Source: Bacillus pinisoli
GTDB lineage: Bacteria; Bacillota; Bacilli; Bacillales; SA4
Length of the DNA stretch: 64,000 bases
Reading direction: 5' to 3'
NCBI RefSeq assembly: GCF_023036475.1
Contig: NZ_JAJQKI010000002.1
Location: 372,001 to 436,000 of the forward strand
Numbering within the stretch: position 1 is the stretch's first letter; every line of letters starts with the position of its first letter. A model generated the notes under the pieces. That model had not been told where the DNA came from. It saw only the letters and a list, made by a program, of their open reading frames with translations, and did not search any database. Below are positions 54,045 through 63,015 of the stretch, piece by piece. The translations under genes were made by a program, and so were the position numbers.

Positions 54045-54554
54045 TTATTCATTATCAGCATAATGCAACTCCCAGTATAAAAACTCGCCATCCTTGGATG
54101 TACATTTCATTCCAAGTCGTTCAAATAAGCGAATAGCCTTATGATCTTGGACCTCACATTCTGTCAGGAACGAATGAACATCATGAACTTCTATTAGCCA
54201 GTCCATCATGGCTTCAACTGCTTCAAATGCTAATCCCTCGTCATTAATATTCCTAACAAGATGATAACTAAATTCTACAACACCATTCTTAGGCTTACCT
54301 CTCATCATAAAGTCACCTATTATTCGTTTTTCCTCATACATGATGATCATCCATATGCCCCACCCATATTCCTCCTGATCTGATTCCAATTGCTCAATAT
54401 AAAACGGAAGCATTCCAATGAGTTGAGAAGAAGGCCAATCTTGAGGAATTTTAATAGGAGATCTTTTCTCAAGTTCTTTTCTGTATAAAACGAGAGATTT
54501 CGTTAAATCCAATGAACAAGGAACTAATAATAAACGTTCAGTAACAATTTCCAA
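54045..54554 (-). CDS. GNAT-family acetyltransferase (RimJ/RimL-like)
   Basis: A 169-residue protein of the RimJ/RimL-type N-acetyltransferase group: EIVTERLLLVPCSLD at the N-terminus, RIIGDFMMRGKPKNGVVEFS, then EGLAFEAVEAMMDWL and KAIRLFERLGMKCTS, the typical acetyl-CoA end motif. The substrate is unknown; such proteins modify ribosomal proteins or antibiotics. The start is TTG at 54554 with GAGGAGGAG 7-8 nt upstream. Not part of the B. subtilis block. Confidence 0.85.
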   Translation of the reverse strand: MEIVTERLLLVPCSLDLTKSLVLYRKELEKRSPIKIPQDWPSSQLIGMLPFYIEQLESDQEEYGWGIWMIIMYEEKRIIGDFMMRGKPKNGVVEFSYHLVRNINDEGLAFEAVEAMMDWLIEVHDVHSFLTECEVQDHKAIRLFERLGMKCTSKDGEFLYWELHYADNE

Positions 54555-54666
54555 AGATACTCTCCTCCTCACCAGCATTCTTTAGAAGAAGCTCTCATTA
54601 CCCAAAATAGCTAATAAAGATCCAAGACTTCTCGTCTTGGAATTTTATCCTTAAAGGTCAAATAAG

Positions 54667-54708
54667 CCTAAACAAAGAAAAGGAGCATACGCCTTTTCTT
54701 TGTTTAGG
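54667..54708. repeat. perfect 17-bp inverted repeat in the GNAT-ctaM gap
   Basis: CCTAAACAAAGAAAAGG, an 8-nt spacer (AGCATACG), and the exact inverted copy. Neither side is followed by a T-run, so it is not a standard terminator. A smaller hairpin CCAAGAC/GTCTTGG lies at 54622-54640. No gene is present in 54555-54754. Confidence 0.6.
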
Positions 54709-54754
54709 AACATTTGTGTCGATGTTGTAGTGTGTTTACTATCCTACATGAACT

Positions 54755-54787
54755 AAAAAAGGTCATAGAATATCCTATTCTATGACC
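54755..54787 (-). terminator. rho-independent terminator after the DUF420 gene
   Basis: On the minus strand GGTCATAGAATA / TATTCTATGACC (12 bp, 3-nt loop), then TTTTTTAG. Confidence 0.93.
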
Positions 54788-54818
54788 AACTTTACATATG
54801 ACTTAATTATTGAATTCG

Positions 54819-55280
54819 TTAGTAACCCAGTATTGCCTTAATAACGGATGTCGTTTCGCCACCGTGATAAAAGACATAAAGTAATAAATAGACAGCAACT
54901 CCTGTAATAGCTGTAAAAAACCATATAATACTTGTCACAGGTCCTAGCTTTCTGTGCTTTTCTAGATTGTTCTTATAACCATAATAGAGAGTCGTTAAAC
55001 CAAGCACTGCTCCAACTGTTGCTAGGGTTATATGGAAAATAAGAAATATGGTGTAATAAATTTTAATATCGTCAGGTCCACCAAACGACGTATTCCCAAT
55101 AAAGATTGTTCTTGAAGCATAGATGATAAAAAAGATGATTGCAAACACAGCTGCTAGTGTCATTACTTTCTTATGTGCTTCTAAGTTTCTTTTTGAGATT
55201 AGAACCCAACCAATTGCCACTGAAATGGCACTTAACACAATGAAGGTTGTACTAATCGTAGGTAAAATAGGTAAATTCAT
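54819..55280 (-). CDS. DUF420 membrane protein (CtaM/YozB-like)
   Basis: A 153-residue protein with about five hydrophobic segments and the DUF420 pattern: ISKRNLEAHKKVMTLAAVFA (about 28-47), YTIFLIFHITLATVGAVLGL and EKHRKLGPVTSIIWFFTAIT, with conserved His in EAHKK, IFHI and EKHRK. The S. aureus member CtaM is needed for aa3-type oxidase activity, and B. subtilis YozB is related. Its place next to ctaG supports a role in oxidase assembly; B. subtilis keeps yozB elsewhere. Confidence 0.85.
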   Translation of the reverse strand: MNLPILPTISTTFIVLSAISVAIGWVLISKRNLEAHKKVMTLAAVFAIIFFIIYASRTIFIGNTSFGGPDDIKIYYTIFLIFHITLATVGAVLGLTTLYYGYKNNLEKHRKLGPVTSIIWFFTAITGVAVYLLLYVFYHGGETTSVIKAILGY

Positions 55281-55354
55281 ATAAGCAATCCTTTCTTATA
55301 CACAATCTCGGATTATCATCACTCTAGAGACTTTTCTAAAGTAATGTTGCAGCC

Positions 55355-56230
55355 CTAATTTAACTGTGGTCTTGCGTTAATCTCCAATTGATCTTTCTCT
55401 CTCTCTTTTTTAGCCCAGTTGAAAAAGATATAACCAAGAATAGATCCATAAACAATCTCTTGGACAACCTTCATTATAACTCCACCAAGTTGTTGGTCCT
55501 CAACAAGTGGGAACCAATTGAATAGTTCAGGAGTACTGATTGAAAGAGATGAGAGCATATCAGCCGGTACACATAACTCTAAAGCTGTCAGCCATAATGT
55601 TGGATCTGTATACGTACTATATAACGGCACTGAAGCAAAAATAATAAGTGCACAAGCCGGTGTTAACAGAACACCGTCTGCAAAGATATACCCAATTTTC
55701 TTGATAGGTGTTAAAGACTCTTCTTCCGGTAACGGATTAACAACTGGCCACCACATTAGAAATGCGCCAACTAACAGGATACTAGTAGTAATACTGTGTA
55801 GAACCATATCTGTTTTCACCACATCAAAAACTAAAGGTATATGATAAATCGAGAACAGTCCATTAAATAATAATAATGCAATTAATGGCTTCGTAAAGAA
55901 CGCATACAAAGGACGTATAGCCTTTATATTAATAAACTCTCTTAAAAGGTTTTCCGGTAACCCTAATAGCATTAAAGGAGGAACAGCTAAGTATACAATG
56001 GCCATTGCAGTCATATGAGCACTAAACATTAAATGACCAAGCAGATCAAAAGGTCCACCCTTCATTAAGTATAACAAGATCATACTTGATAAAAAGAAGA
56101 ATTGCTGCTTCTTTGATACTTGATATCCTTCCTTTCGAATAATATAGAAATAGATTCCAATTACAATTATCGTGAACGCCAGGAAAACTGGACTCCATAA
56201 TGCTCTGAATCCAAAAATACTAATGTCCAT
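55355..56230 (-). CDS. ctaG: cytochrome caa3 oxidase assembly factor CtaG
   Basis: A 291-residue polytopic protein (about seven helices) of the Bacillus CtaG (caa3_CtaG) family, unlike the Cox11-type CtaG of proteobacteria. Motifs: LLGHLMFSAHMTAMAIVYLA (about 85-105) with conserved His, GLPENLLREFI, and HSITTSILLVGAFLMWWPVVNPLP. CtaG is needed for caa3 activity, probably through copper insertion. ATG at 56230 with TTGGAGGTG upstream is chosen over a longer frame to 56305. Confidence 0.94.
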   Translation of the reverse strand: MDISIFGFRALWSPVFLAFTIIVIGIYFYIIRKEGYQVSKKQQFFFLSSMILLYLMKGGPFDLLGHLMFSAHMTAMAIVYLAVPPLMLLGLPENLLREFINIKAIRPLYAFFTKPLIALLLFNGLFSIYHIPLVFDVVKTDMVLHSITTSILLVGAFLMWWPVVNPLPEEESLTPIKKIGYIFADGVLLTPACALIIFASVPLYSTYTDPTLWLTALELCVPADMLSSLSISTPELFNWFPLVEDQQLGGVIMKVVQEIVYGSILGYIFFNWAKKEREKDQLEINARPQLN

Positions 56231-56341
56231 ATTGTCACCTCCAAAAGGAACTGATATTACGTAGTAAACATATCCATTATACAATAGTTCAATTTTTATG
56301 TTCAATGAACGTTATGTGAATTTGTTTAGGTAATATATAAC

Positions 56342-56370
56342 AAAAGGATGAGCATTAAGCTCATCCTTTT
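56342..56370 (-). terminator. hairpin between ctaF and ctaG
   Basis: AAAAGGATGAGC / GCTCATCCTTTT (12 bp perfect, 5-nt loop). On the minus strand it ends in TTTTGTTAT, so it probably terminates most ctaCDEF transcription before ctaG. Confidence 0.88.
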
Positions 56371-56374
56371 CAAC

Positions 56375-56704
56375 TTACCACCAAATGATTGTAACGAATG
56401 CAAGAACCGTTATAAGAGCAACTAGAAGACCTGAATAAAGGAATAATGCAGGACCCTCATGCCCCTTATGACTCATATGCATGAAATAGTAAAGCTGGAA
56501 TATTACTTGAACGATAGCAAGTAATATAATAAATGGTACTGAAAACCAAGGTGAAAACTCTTCGTAGCCAACCGCTAAAAACGCGACTAATGTTAGAGCA
56601 ATCATTAAAGCAAAAGTAATTACTTGATGTTTCATATCTTGCTTATTTTTCTTACGGCGATAGGCTAAATCTACAGTAGGGTTACCGGTTTGTTTTGTAG
56701 CCAT
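56375..56704 (-). CDS. ctaF: cytochrome caa3 oxidase subunit IV
   Basis: A 109-residue membrane protein with three hydrophobic segments (about 27-45, 50-68 and 85-107). The family pattern MKHQVITFALMIALTLVAFL is followed by QLYYFMHMSHKGHEGPALFL. It is the small subunit IVB of the caa3 oxidase. It starts 4 nt after the ctaE stop. Confidence 0.95.
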   Translation of the reverse strand: MATKQTGNPTVDLAYRRKKNKQDMKHQVITFALMIALTLVAFLAVGYEEFSPWFSVPFIILLAIVQVIFQLYYFMHMSHKGHEGPALFLYSGLLVALITVLAFVTIIWW

Positions 56705-56708
56705 ATGT

Positions 56709-57338
56709 TTATCCCACCATCCCCATTAAGTATACTACAGTAAAAATGAACACCCAAACAACGTCAATAAAGTGCCAGTAAAGACTAGCAATATAGAATT
56801 TAGGTGCATTGTACAGATTTAAACCACGTCTTGCATTACGAACCATTAATGTAATGATCCACAGTAAACCAAAGGCAACGTGCGCACCATGGAATCCAAC
56901 AAGCGTATAGAAAGCAGAACCAAATGCACTACTTGTAAACGTATGTTCAAATTCATGTACATAATGATTAAACTCGTAAATTTCAAGAACTAAGAAGGCT
57001 AAACCTAATAGTACTGTTACGAATAACCAAAGTTGCATTTTTTTGAAATCAAAATTCTTCATGTGGTACATTGCATACACACTTGTTAAAGAGCTTGTTA
57101 ATAAAAGCATTGTAGCTAAGAATACGATTGGCATTTCAAACAGGTCTTGAGTAGTTGGGCCACCAGCCGTAGAATCCTTCAACGCTAAATAAGTTGCGAA
57201 TAGAGAACCGAATAATACCGTTTCTCCTCCAAGGAAGAACCAAAAAGCTAAAAATTTATTTTTCCCTTCAAGGGTCGCTTTTTCGGGCTCAGCAGGGAAT
57301 GTTTCAGCTGTTAATTTTTCTTCAATATGAGCTCCCAT
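56709..57338 (-). CDS. ctaE: cytochrome caa3 oxidase subunit III
   Basis: A 209-residue subunit III with five membrane helices: FLAFWFFLGGETVLFGSLFA (about 29-48), LTSSLTSVYAMYHM, and FYTLVGFHGAHVAFGLLWI with the conserved FHGxHV motif, ending WHFIDVVWVFIFTVVYL. Its ATG overlaps the ctaD stop (TAATG), so it is translationally coupled. Confidence 0.97.
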   Translation of the reverse strand: MGAHIEEKLTAETFPAEPEKATLEGKNKFLAFWFFLGGETVLFGSLFATYLALKDSTAGGPTTQDLFEMPIVFLATMLLLTSSLTSVYAMYHMKNFDFKKMQLWLFVTVLLGLAFLVLEIYEFNHYVHEFEHTFTSSAFGSAFYTLVGFHGAHVAFGLLWIITLMVRNARRGLNLYNAPKFYIASLYWHFIDVVWVFIFTVVYLMGMVG

Positions 57339-59218
57339 TATGCCTTGACCCCCTTGTCTTCATTTTCTAGATCTTCTTTATGGATATGGAATCCATGGTC
57401 ATCAATAACTGAACGTAAGAACATCGAACCTAATGTAATACCCATACCTACAATTCCTACGATTAATGAAGGAACATTAACTGGACCATCTCCAGCGATA
57501 TCGGCATACATAAATCCAAATGCTGCAACAAATAATCCTACAGACATAACAAAAGGTAAAATTGAAGGATTTGGCATATGAATATCTCCTACTGGTTCAG
57601 CTGGAGTCATTTCATTACGCCCTTCCATTTTTTCAACCCAAAGAGCATCTAATCCACGAACAAGTGGAGTTTGCTTAAAGTTATATTCTGGAGCTGGAGA
57701 AGAGATTGCCCATTCAAGCGTTCTTCCAGTACCCCAAGGATCATTCCCCATCTTCTTACCTTTTACTGAAGTGTAGATAACATTAATAACTAATACGATT
57801 GTACCAATTGCCATACCGATTGCACCAATTGAACTAATTAAGTTACCAAGTTCTAAACCTTGACCAGGTAAGTAAGTGAAGATACGACGTGGCATACCCA
57901 TTAATCCTAAGAAATGCTGAATAAAGAAAGTTAAATGGAATCCAATTAAGAATGTCCAGAATGTAATTTTCCCTAAACCTTCATGTAGCATTTTACCAAA
58001 TACTTTTGGCCACCAGTAGTGAAGACCTGCAAAAAGACCAAATACAACTCCACCTACAATTACATAGTGGAAGTGAGCTACTACAAAGTATGAGTCATGG
58101 TATTGGTAGTCAGCTGCAGCAGCTGCTAGCATTACCCCTGTTACTCCACCCATTAAGAATGTAGGAATGAAAGCAACAGCATATAACATTGGAACGGTAA
58201 AGCGAATTTGTCCGCCCCACATCGTTAATAACCAGTTGAAGATTTTAACTCCAGTAGGAACTGCGATTGCCATTGTAGCAACAGCAAAGATTGCGTTAGC
58301 AATTGGTCCTAAACCAGTTGTAAACATATGATGCGCCCAAACCATGAAACCTAAGAATCCGATTAATACTGTAGCAAATACCATTGCCGAATAACCGAAT
58401 AGACGTTTCTTAGAGAATGTAGCAAATATTTCAGAGAATATACCGAAAGCCGGTAAGATTAAGATATAAACCTCTGGGTGACCAAAGATCCAGAATAAGT
58501 GCTCCCAGATAATAGTGTTACCACCAAGTGCTTCATTAAAGAAATTTGAACCAAATAAACGATCAAACATCATTAAGAATAGTCCAACAGTTAAAGCTGG
58601 GAATGCAAATAAGATTAAAGCAGATGTTACAAATGTAGACCATGTAAATAGTGGCATACGCATATAAGTCATACCAGGTGCACGCATATTAATAATCGTT
58701 ACTAGGAAGTTAATACCCCCGATTAATGTACCTGCCCCTGAAATTTGTAAACCTAATACATAGAAATCTACACCATGTGTAGCACTTTCCATTGCTAATG
58801 ATGCGTAAGAAGTCCATCCAGCATCTGGTGCTCCACCTAAAAACCAACTTAGGTTCATGAAAACTCCTCCGAAGAAGAATAACCAGAATCCTAAAGAGTT
58901 TAAGAATGGGAATGCAACGTCACGTGCTCCAATTTGTAAAGGAACTGCGGCATTCATAAATCCAAAAATTAGAGGCATGGCAGCGAAGAAGATCATCGTC
59001 GTACCGTGCATCGTTAAAATCTCATTATATAGTCCGGCACTAACAAAATCATTGTTAGGTACTGCAAGTTGGATTCGGATAAAAAGTGCTTCTAAACCAC
59101 CGACTAGAAAGAAGAATCCTCCAGCGATGAAGTATAGAATGGCGATTTTCTTATGGTCTACTGTTGTTAAGTAGTCCCAGATTGTTGCGCCAACCGTATT
59201 CTTTGTTAACGTACTCAC
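57338..59218 (-). CDS. ctaD: cytochrome caa3 oxidase subunit I
   Basis: A 626-residue heme-copper oxidase subunit I with heme a, heme a3 and CuB. Landmarks: TMHGTTMIFFAAMPL with a heme a His, FWIFGHPEVYILILPAFGIF with the CuB His and the cross-linked Tyr, and WAHHMFTTG (CuB His pair). YQYHDSYFVVAHFHYVIVGG holds the heme a3 and heme a His. The C-terminal part has two extra helices, as in Bacillus caa3 enzymes. It reduces oxygen using electrons from CtaC and pumps protons. Confidence 0.98.
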   Translation of the reverse strand: MSTLTKNTVGATIWDYLTTVDHKKIAILYFIAGGFFFLVGGLEALFIRIQLAVPNNDFVSAGLYNEILTMHGTTMIFFAAMPLIFGFMNAAVPLQIGARDVAFPFLNSLGFWLFFFGGVFMNLSWFLGGAPDAGWTSYASLAMESATHGVDFYVLGLQISGAGTLIGGINFLVTIINMRAPGMTYMRMPLFTWSTFVTSALILFAFPALTVGLFLMMFDRLFGSNFFNEALGGNTIIWEHLFWIFGHPEVYILILPAFGIFSEIFATFSKKRLFGYSAMVFATVLIGFLGFMVWAHHMFTTGLGPIANAIFAVATMAIAVPTGVKIFNWLLTMWGGQIRFTVPMLYAVAFIPTFLMGGVTGVMLAAAAADYQYHDSYFVVAHFHYVIVGGVVFGLFAGLHYWWPKVFGKMLHEGLGKITFWTFLIGFHLTFFIQHFLGLMGMPRRIFTYLPGQGLELGNLISSIGAIGMAIGTIVLVINVIYTSVKGKKMGNDPWGTGRTLEWAISSPAPEYNFKQTPLVRGLDALWVEKMEGRNEMTPAEPVGDIHMPNPSILPFVMSVGLFVAAFGFMYADIAGDGPVNVPSLIVGIVGMGITLGSMFLRSVIDDHGFHIHKEDLENEDKGVKA

Positions 59219-59247
59219 GATTTTACCTCCTTTTCAATGATGCTAAA

Positions 59248-60285
59248 TTACTCTTCTACGGAAAGACCAAATAAATATTCAGTTAAAGCATCAATTTCTT
59301 CATTTGTTAATTCACCATAAGTACCAGTCATTTTATTCCCTGGCTTTAAAGATTCTGGGTCTTGTAACCATAACTTTAAGTTTTCTGGATTATGATCTAA
59401 GATACCAGCGATACGAGAGCGGTCTGCAAAGTTAGATAGATTTGGAGCTAAACGGCTTCCTTCATTACCAACAGCATGACATCCGATACAGCTAGATTGA
59501 AATAACTCTTCACCAGCTTGTGCAAGTTCAGTGTCAACAGTTGGCTCATTGTTAGCCATTTTATCAATCCATACATTAAATTCTTCTTTTGATACTGCTC
59601 TTACTTTAAAGTCCATTAAAGCGTGTGATGGTCCACATAACTCAGTACATTTACCATAATAGATTCCTTCGTCGTAAGCATGTAGCCACATTTGGTTAGT
59701 GTTGTCTGTGTTAGTGTCCATCTTACCGCCAATAGTCGGTACCCAGAAAGCATGTTTTACATCTGCTCCCTTAAGGTTAAAGTAAACTCTCTCTCCAGTA
59801 GGAATAACTAAATCCTGAGAAGTTACTACCTTATGGTCTGGATATTCAAACTCCCACCAATACAAGTACGCTGTAACGTTTACCACTAAAGCATTCTCAT
59901 CACGAGTTTCAGGTTTCATTGGTGTTACGTCTGCTAATTTAAACGTATAAGCTACTGTAGGTACTGCTAAAATGATTAATAATAAGATCGGAATAACAGT
60001 CCACATAATCTCAAGCTTATGGTTTCCTTCTACTTGTTCAGGGATCTTATTTTCGTCCCCCTTCTTAGCGCGGAAACGGAAGAGAACATAGATAAAAATA
60101 ATAGATACAATTAATACAACAACAACCATTATGATTGTACTAATCATCATGAGTGAATATTGCATTTCGGCTCCTTCGCCTTTAGGCTCCAGTGTCGTTA
60201 GAAACGGCTCACCACAGCCCGCTAAAAAAAGCGCCATCATTGTTACTAATGAAAATAAGCGCCACTTTAAGTGCCTTTGCTTCAT
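59248..60285 (-). CDS. ctaC: cytochrome caa3 oxidase subunit II with fused cytochrome c domain
   Basis: A 345-residue lipoprotein subunit II. The signal peptide ends in the lipobox LAGC (Cys24), followed by two membrane helices (about 45-70 and 92-114) and the CuA domain with H178, C213, C217, H221 and M224 (CTELCGPSHALM). The C-terminal cytochrome c domain has the heme site CIGCH (266-270) and the Met region GNKMTG. The fused cytochrome c makes this a caa3 oxidase. ATG at 60285 is used; the frame extends to 60342. Confidence 0.97.
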   Translation of the reverse strand: MKQRHLKWRLFSLVTMMALFLAGCGEPFLTTLEPKGEGAEMQYSLMMISTIIMVVVVLIVSIIFIYVLFRFRAKKGDENKIPEQVEGNHKLEIMWTVIPILLLIILAVPTVAYTFKLADVTPMKPETRDENALVVNVTAYLYWWEFEYPDHKVVTSQDLVIPTGERVYFNLKGADVKHAFWVPTIGGKMDTNTDNTNQMWLHAYDEGIYYGKCTELCGPSHALMDFKVRAVSKEEFNVWIDKMANNEPTVDTELAQAGEELFQSSCIGCHAVGNEGSRLAPNLSNFADRSRIAGILDHNPENLKLWLQDPESLKPGNKMTGTYGELTNEEIDALTEYLFGLSVEE

Positions 60286-60385
60286 AACGTAGTTAACCCC
60301 ACTTTCCTTAAAATAATCAATTCTTAGTTGGTACGGGAACATCCCATCCCTGGATTTTCTAATATATAAACAAAAGGAATCCCGG

Positions 60386-60403
60386 TTTTAAAGCGCTTAA
60401 ATA
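60386..60403. promoter_or_regulatory. candidate CcpA cre site upstream of ctaC
   Basis: TTTTAAAGCGCTTAAATA contains the exact palindrome AAGCGCTT (60391-60398) and fits the cre consensus at most positions. It lies about 105 nt before the ctaC start. B. subtilis ctaCDEF is subject to glucose repression through CcpA, so a role here is plausible. A likely -10 lies in TTTATATATTAG just downstream. Confidence 0.5.
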
Positions 60404-60471
60404 CCTTATGTAACCGTACGATATGTTAGTTAGGCTTTAAGCTTTCAGAAGATAAAGAGTTTTTACTCTCT

Positions 60472-60530
60472 ACTCCTGAATCAACAAAGTAAATAACCTG
60501 ATGCATTACCTACTTTGCTGATTCAGGAGT
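60472..60530 (-). other. long hairpin between ctaB and ctaC
   Basis: ACTCCTGAATCA-A-CAAAGTA pairs with TACTTTG-C-TGATTCAGGAGT: 20-nt arms with one mismatch and a 19-nt loop. A second small palindrome CCACACAATGTGTGG (60531-60545) adjoins and is followed on the plus strand by AACCTTTTT. It lies downstream of ctaC promoter-proximal sequence and could end or attenuate ctaB transcription or stabilise the ctaB mRNA 3' end. Confidence 0.6.
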
Positions 60531-60593
60531 CCACACAATGTGTGGAACCTTTTTAAGGTTAGAGAGACTCAAATACATTCTGAAGTTTCTTGT

Positions 60594-61535
60594 TTAGAAG
60601 AATGTAGCAATAATCATCGCTACAAACAGAATGGTCAAGTAATTAAGTGAATATACAAACATTCCAGTCGCCCACTTAATATCGTCCTTTGATTTATATC
60701 CCTTAAATCCAATGTATAGCCAACCTACATTCAAAAGAGTAGCTAGAACTAAAAAGACAGGTCCAAGTGAATATAAATAGAATGGCAATGGAAGTAAGCA
60801 AGCAATCCATACCATAATCTGTCTTTTCGTCATTTCAAAACCATGAATGACTGGTAGCATCGGAATACCTGCTGCTCGGTACTCTTCACATCTTCTCATT
60901 GCTAATGCTAAGAAATGTGGTGGTTGCCAGATAAACATAATCAAAAATAAAACCCAAGCCACCATATGGAGGTTCGGATCTACTGCTGCCCACCCAATTA
61001 AAGGTGGTACAGCACCGGAAACACTTCCGATTACTGTATTAATGGTGTAATTACGTTTAGACCACATCGTATATAAAACAACATAAGTGAAAGCACCAAT
61101 TAAACCGATTACGGCAGCCATTAATGTTGTTAAAGCTAAAAGGGCAGTTCCTATAGCTGTCAAAATTAACCCGATCCATAATACATGTTTTGCCGAAAAC
61201 CTTCCCGTAACAGTAGGTCTGGCTTTTGTCCGCTCCATCAAGTGATCAATATCACGATCAATATAGTTATTTAAACTACAAGAACCCGCTATAACAAGTG
61301 AAGTTCCAAGTAATGTGAACAGAGTAATGTCCCAATTCTGAAAGAAGCTAGTTCCAGTAAAATGAAAAGCCAGCCATAAACCAGTAAAGGCAGTAATTAA
61401 GTTAGAATTAATAATACCTACCTTAATCAATGCTTGAAAGTCTTTCCAGATGGATGTTTCAAAAGCATCACTCTGAGGACTTTCATGTTCAATTACATGC
61501 GAAGATGCTTCATCTAATGTCCTCGAATTTGCCAT
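60594..61535 (-). CDS. ctaB: protoheme IX farnesyltransferase (heme O synthase)
   Basis: A 313-residue UbiA-family prenyltransferase with nine membrane helices that farnesylates heme B to heme O. Motifs: [20 protein letters not shown] near residue 85 (the NxxxDxxxD prenyl-diphosphate site), RPTVTGRFS, and [20 protein letters not shown] with [11 protein letters not shown]. Its product feeds CtaA, which lies divergently. GGAGGATT precedes the ATG. Confidence 0.97.
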   Translation of the reverse strand: MANSRTLDEASSHVIEHESPQSDAFETSIWKDFQALIKVGIINSNLITAFTGLWLAFHFTGTSFFQNWDITLFTLLGTSLVIAGSCSLNNYIDRDIDHLMERTKARPTVTGRFSAKHVLWIGLILTAIGTALLALTTLMAAVIGLIGAFTYVVLYTMWSKRNYTINTVIGSVSGAVPPLIGWAAVDPNLHMVAWVLFLIMFIWQPPHFLALAMRRCEEYRAAGIPMLPVIHGFEMTKRQIMVWIACLLPLPFYLYSLGPVFLVLATLLNVGWLYIGFKGYKSKDDIKWATGMFVYSLNYLTILFVAMIIATFF

Positions 61536-62041
61536 TATTAATCCTCCTTTAATGTAACAACACAGGCTATCCTACCCTATTATTCTAATCTACTGAGCAA
61601 AAGGATGCCTCCTGTATATTAAACCATAAATAGCTTCAAAATTGTGAAGGAGTTGTGTATGTTTTTTGTCTTTTTTGTGACTACCATATTATAACGTCAC
61701 CTCTCTATATTATAAAAGAAAAATCCATTTTCATCATTATGAAACATTTGGTTGTTTTTATTTTCATAGATTATAGTATACTTAACACGGGTAAAGATAA
61801 GTTGAAAATAATTATCTCCACATTATATTTCTAGCAAAACTAATGACATTATTCAACCATTTTCATCATATTTACTCTATTAATTCCCGTTATTTCCTTC
61901 ATATTATATTATTGACAAAACTATTTTTTACTGTTTACATTATTGTCACTTATTTTCCTTTGATATTTCGACATCTTTTATATATGATAACTATTGTGTG
62001 TTAATAATTGATTATTTTTTTCTAGAATGAAGGTGAGGCTT
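61536..62041. promoter_or_regulatory. divergent ctaB-ctaA regulatory region
   Basis: No gene lies in these 506 AT-rich bases. For ctaA a promoter TTGATA (61960-61965), 17 bp, TATGAT (61983-61988) is clear. Towards ctaB, GTTATAAT and TTTATAATAT occur on the minus strand near 61690-61720. ATTGTGAAG (about 61646) and TTTTTGTGAC (about 61673) resemble the ResD site TTTGTGAAT; ResD controls ctaA and ctaB in B. subtilis. These sites are weak matches. Confidence 0.5.
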
Positions 62042-62989
62042 TTGAACCGATCTCTTAAGTGGTTTTCTATTATAACAACTATTGGCATGTTATTTGTACT
62101 TCTAGGTGGAGCCCTAGTTACGAAAACCGAATCTGGTGATGGGTGTGGTGATAGTTGGCCGTTATGTCATGGAGAACTGATTCCTAGCAACATAACTTTT
62201 GAGTTAGTTGTTGAACTCAGTCACCGTCTCGTAACTGGTGCTGTTGGTTTTTTAGTTTTAGCATTGTCCATTTGGACATGGCGCAAAATTGGGCATATTA
62301 GAGAAGTAAAGTTTCTATCTATACTCTCCTTCTCATTTCTCGTTTTACAAGCATTAATAGGTGCTGCTGCTGTTGTCTGGGAACAATCCTCAGCCGTATT
62401 AGCGTTACACTTTGGTATTTCGCTTATATCATTTGCAGCCGTTCTACTACTAACATTATTAGTATTTGAGGCCGATCAGGAGCACAGTAAGACACATCTT
62501 GTGATTGATAAGCGAGTGCAGTTTCATATTATTGGAATTATTCTCTATTGTTATGTGGTAGTTTATACAGGTGCTTTTGTACGACATAAAAATGCTAGCT
62601 TAGCATGTCCAGACTGGCCAATCTGCAATTTCAATCAAATTGGATTACCCACTCAAATGCATGAATGGATTCAAATGGGACACAGATTAGCAGCCGGATT
62701 ATTATTTATTTGGATTATTTATGCTACTTATATTGTTCTAAAGCATTATAAACATCAAGCTCTAATTAAGTGGAGCTTTATCATTGCTGCAACACTAGTA
62801 AGTCTTCAAGTGATTAGTGGAGCATTAGTTGTGCTGACAAGACTTGAATTTATCGTAATTGCTCTTTTACATGCACTCTTTATTTCTTGTCTATTTGGGG
62901 TATTAAGTTATTTAGTTCTTCTGGTGACTAGAAGTAAATATAGTCAAAAGATAAATAAAGGTACTGCTTCAGAATCTGCACAAATTTAA
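62042..62989 (+). CDS. ctaA: heme A synthase
   Basis: A 315-residue protein with eight membrane helices that oxidises the methyl group of heme O to the formyl of heme A. The N-terminal half has the conserved cysteine pair C35/C42 in [10 protein letters not shown] and the heme-ligand region ELSHR; the C-terminal half repeats this with [10 protein letters not shown] and QMGHRLAAG, typical of Bacillus CtaA. TTG at 62042 gives MNRSLKWFS like B. subtilis, with AAGGTGAGG upstream; an in-frame ATG lies at 62027. It is divergent from ctaB. Confidence 0.96.
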   Translation: MNRSLKWFSIITTIGMLFVLLGGALVTKTESGDGCGDSWPLCHGELIPSNITFELVVELSHRLVTGAVGFLVLALSIWTWRKIGHIREVKFLSILSFSFLVLQALIGAAAVVWEQSSAVLALHFGISLISFAAVLLLTLLVFEADQEHSKTHLVIDKRVQFHIIGIILYCYVVVYTGAFVRHKNASLACPDWPICNFNQIGLPTQMHEWIQMGHRLAAGLLFIWIIYATYIVLKHYKHQALIKWSFIIAATLVSLQVISGALVVLTRLEFIVIALLHALFISCLFGVLSYLVLLVTRSKYSQKINKGTASESAQI

Positions 62990-63015
62990 AAGCGAGGTGT
63001 ACACCTCGCTTTTTT
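62989..63015 (+). terminator. bidirectional terminator between ctaA and pycA
   Basis: AAAGCGAGGTGT / ACACCTCGCTTT is a perfect palindrome followed by TTTTT. It can serve both convergent genes; the pycA stop codon lies at its edge. Confidence 0.92.
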
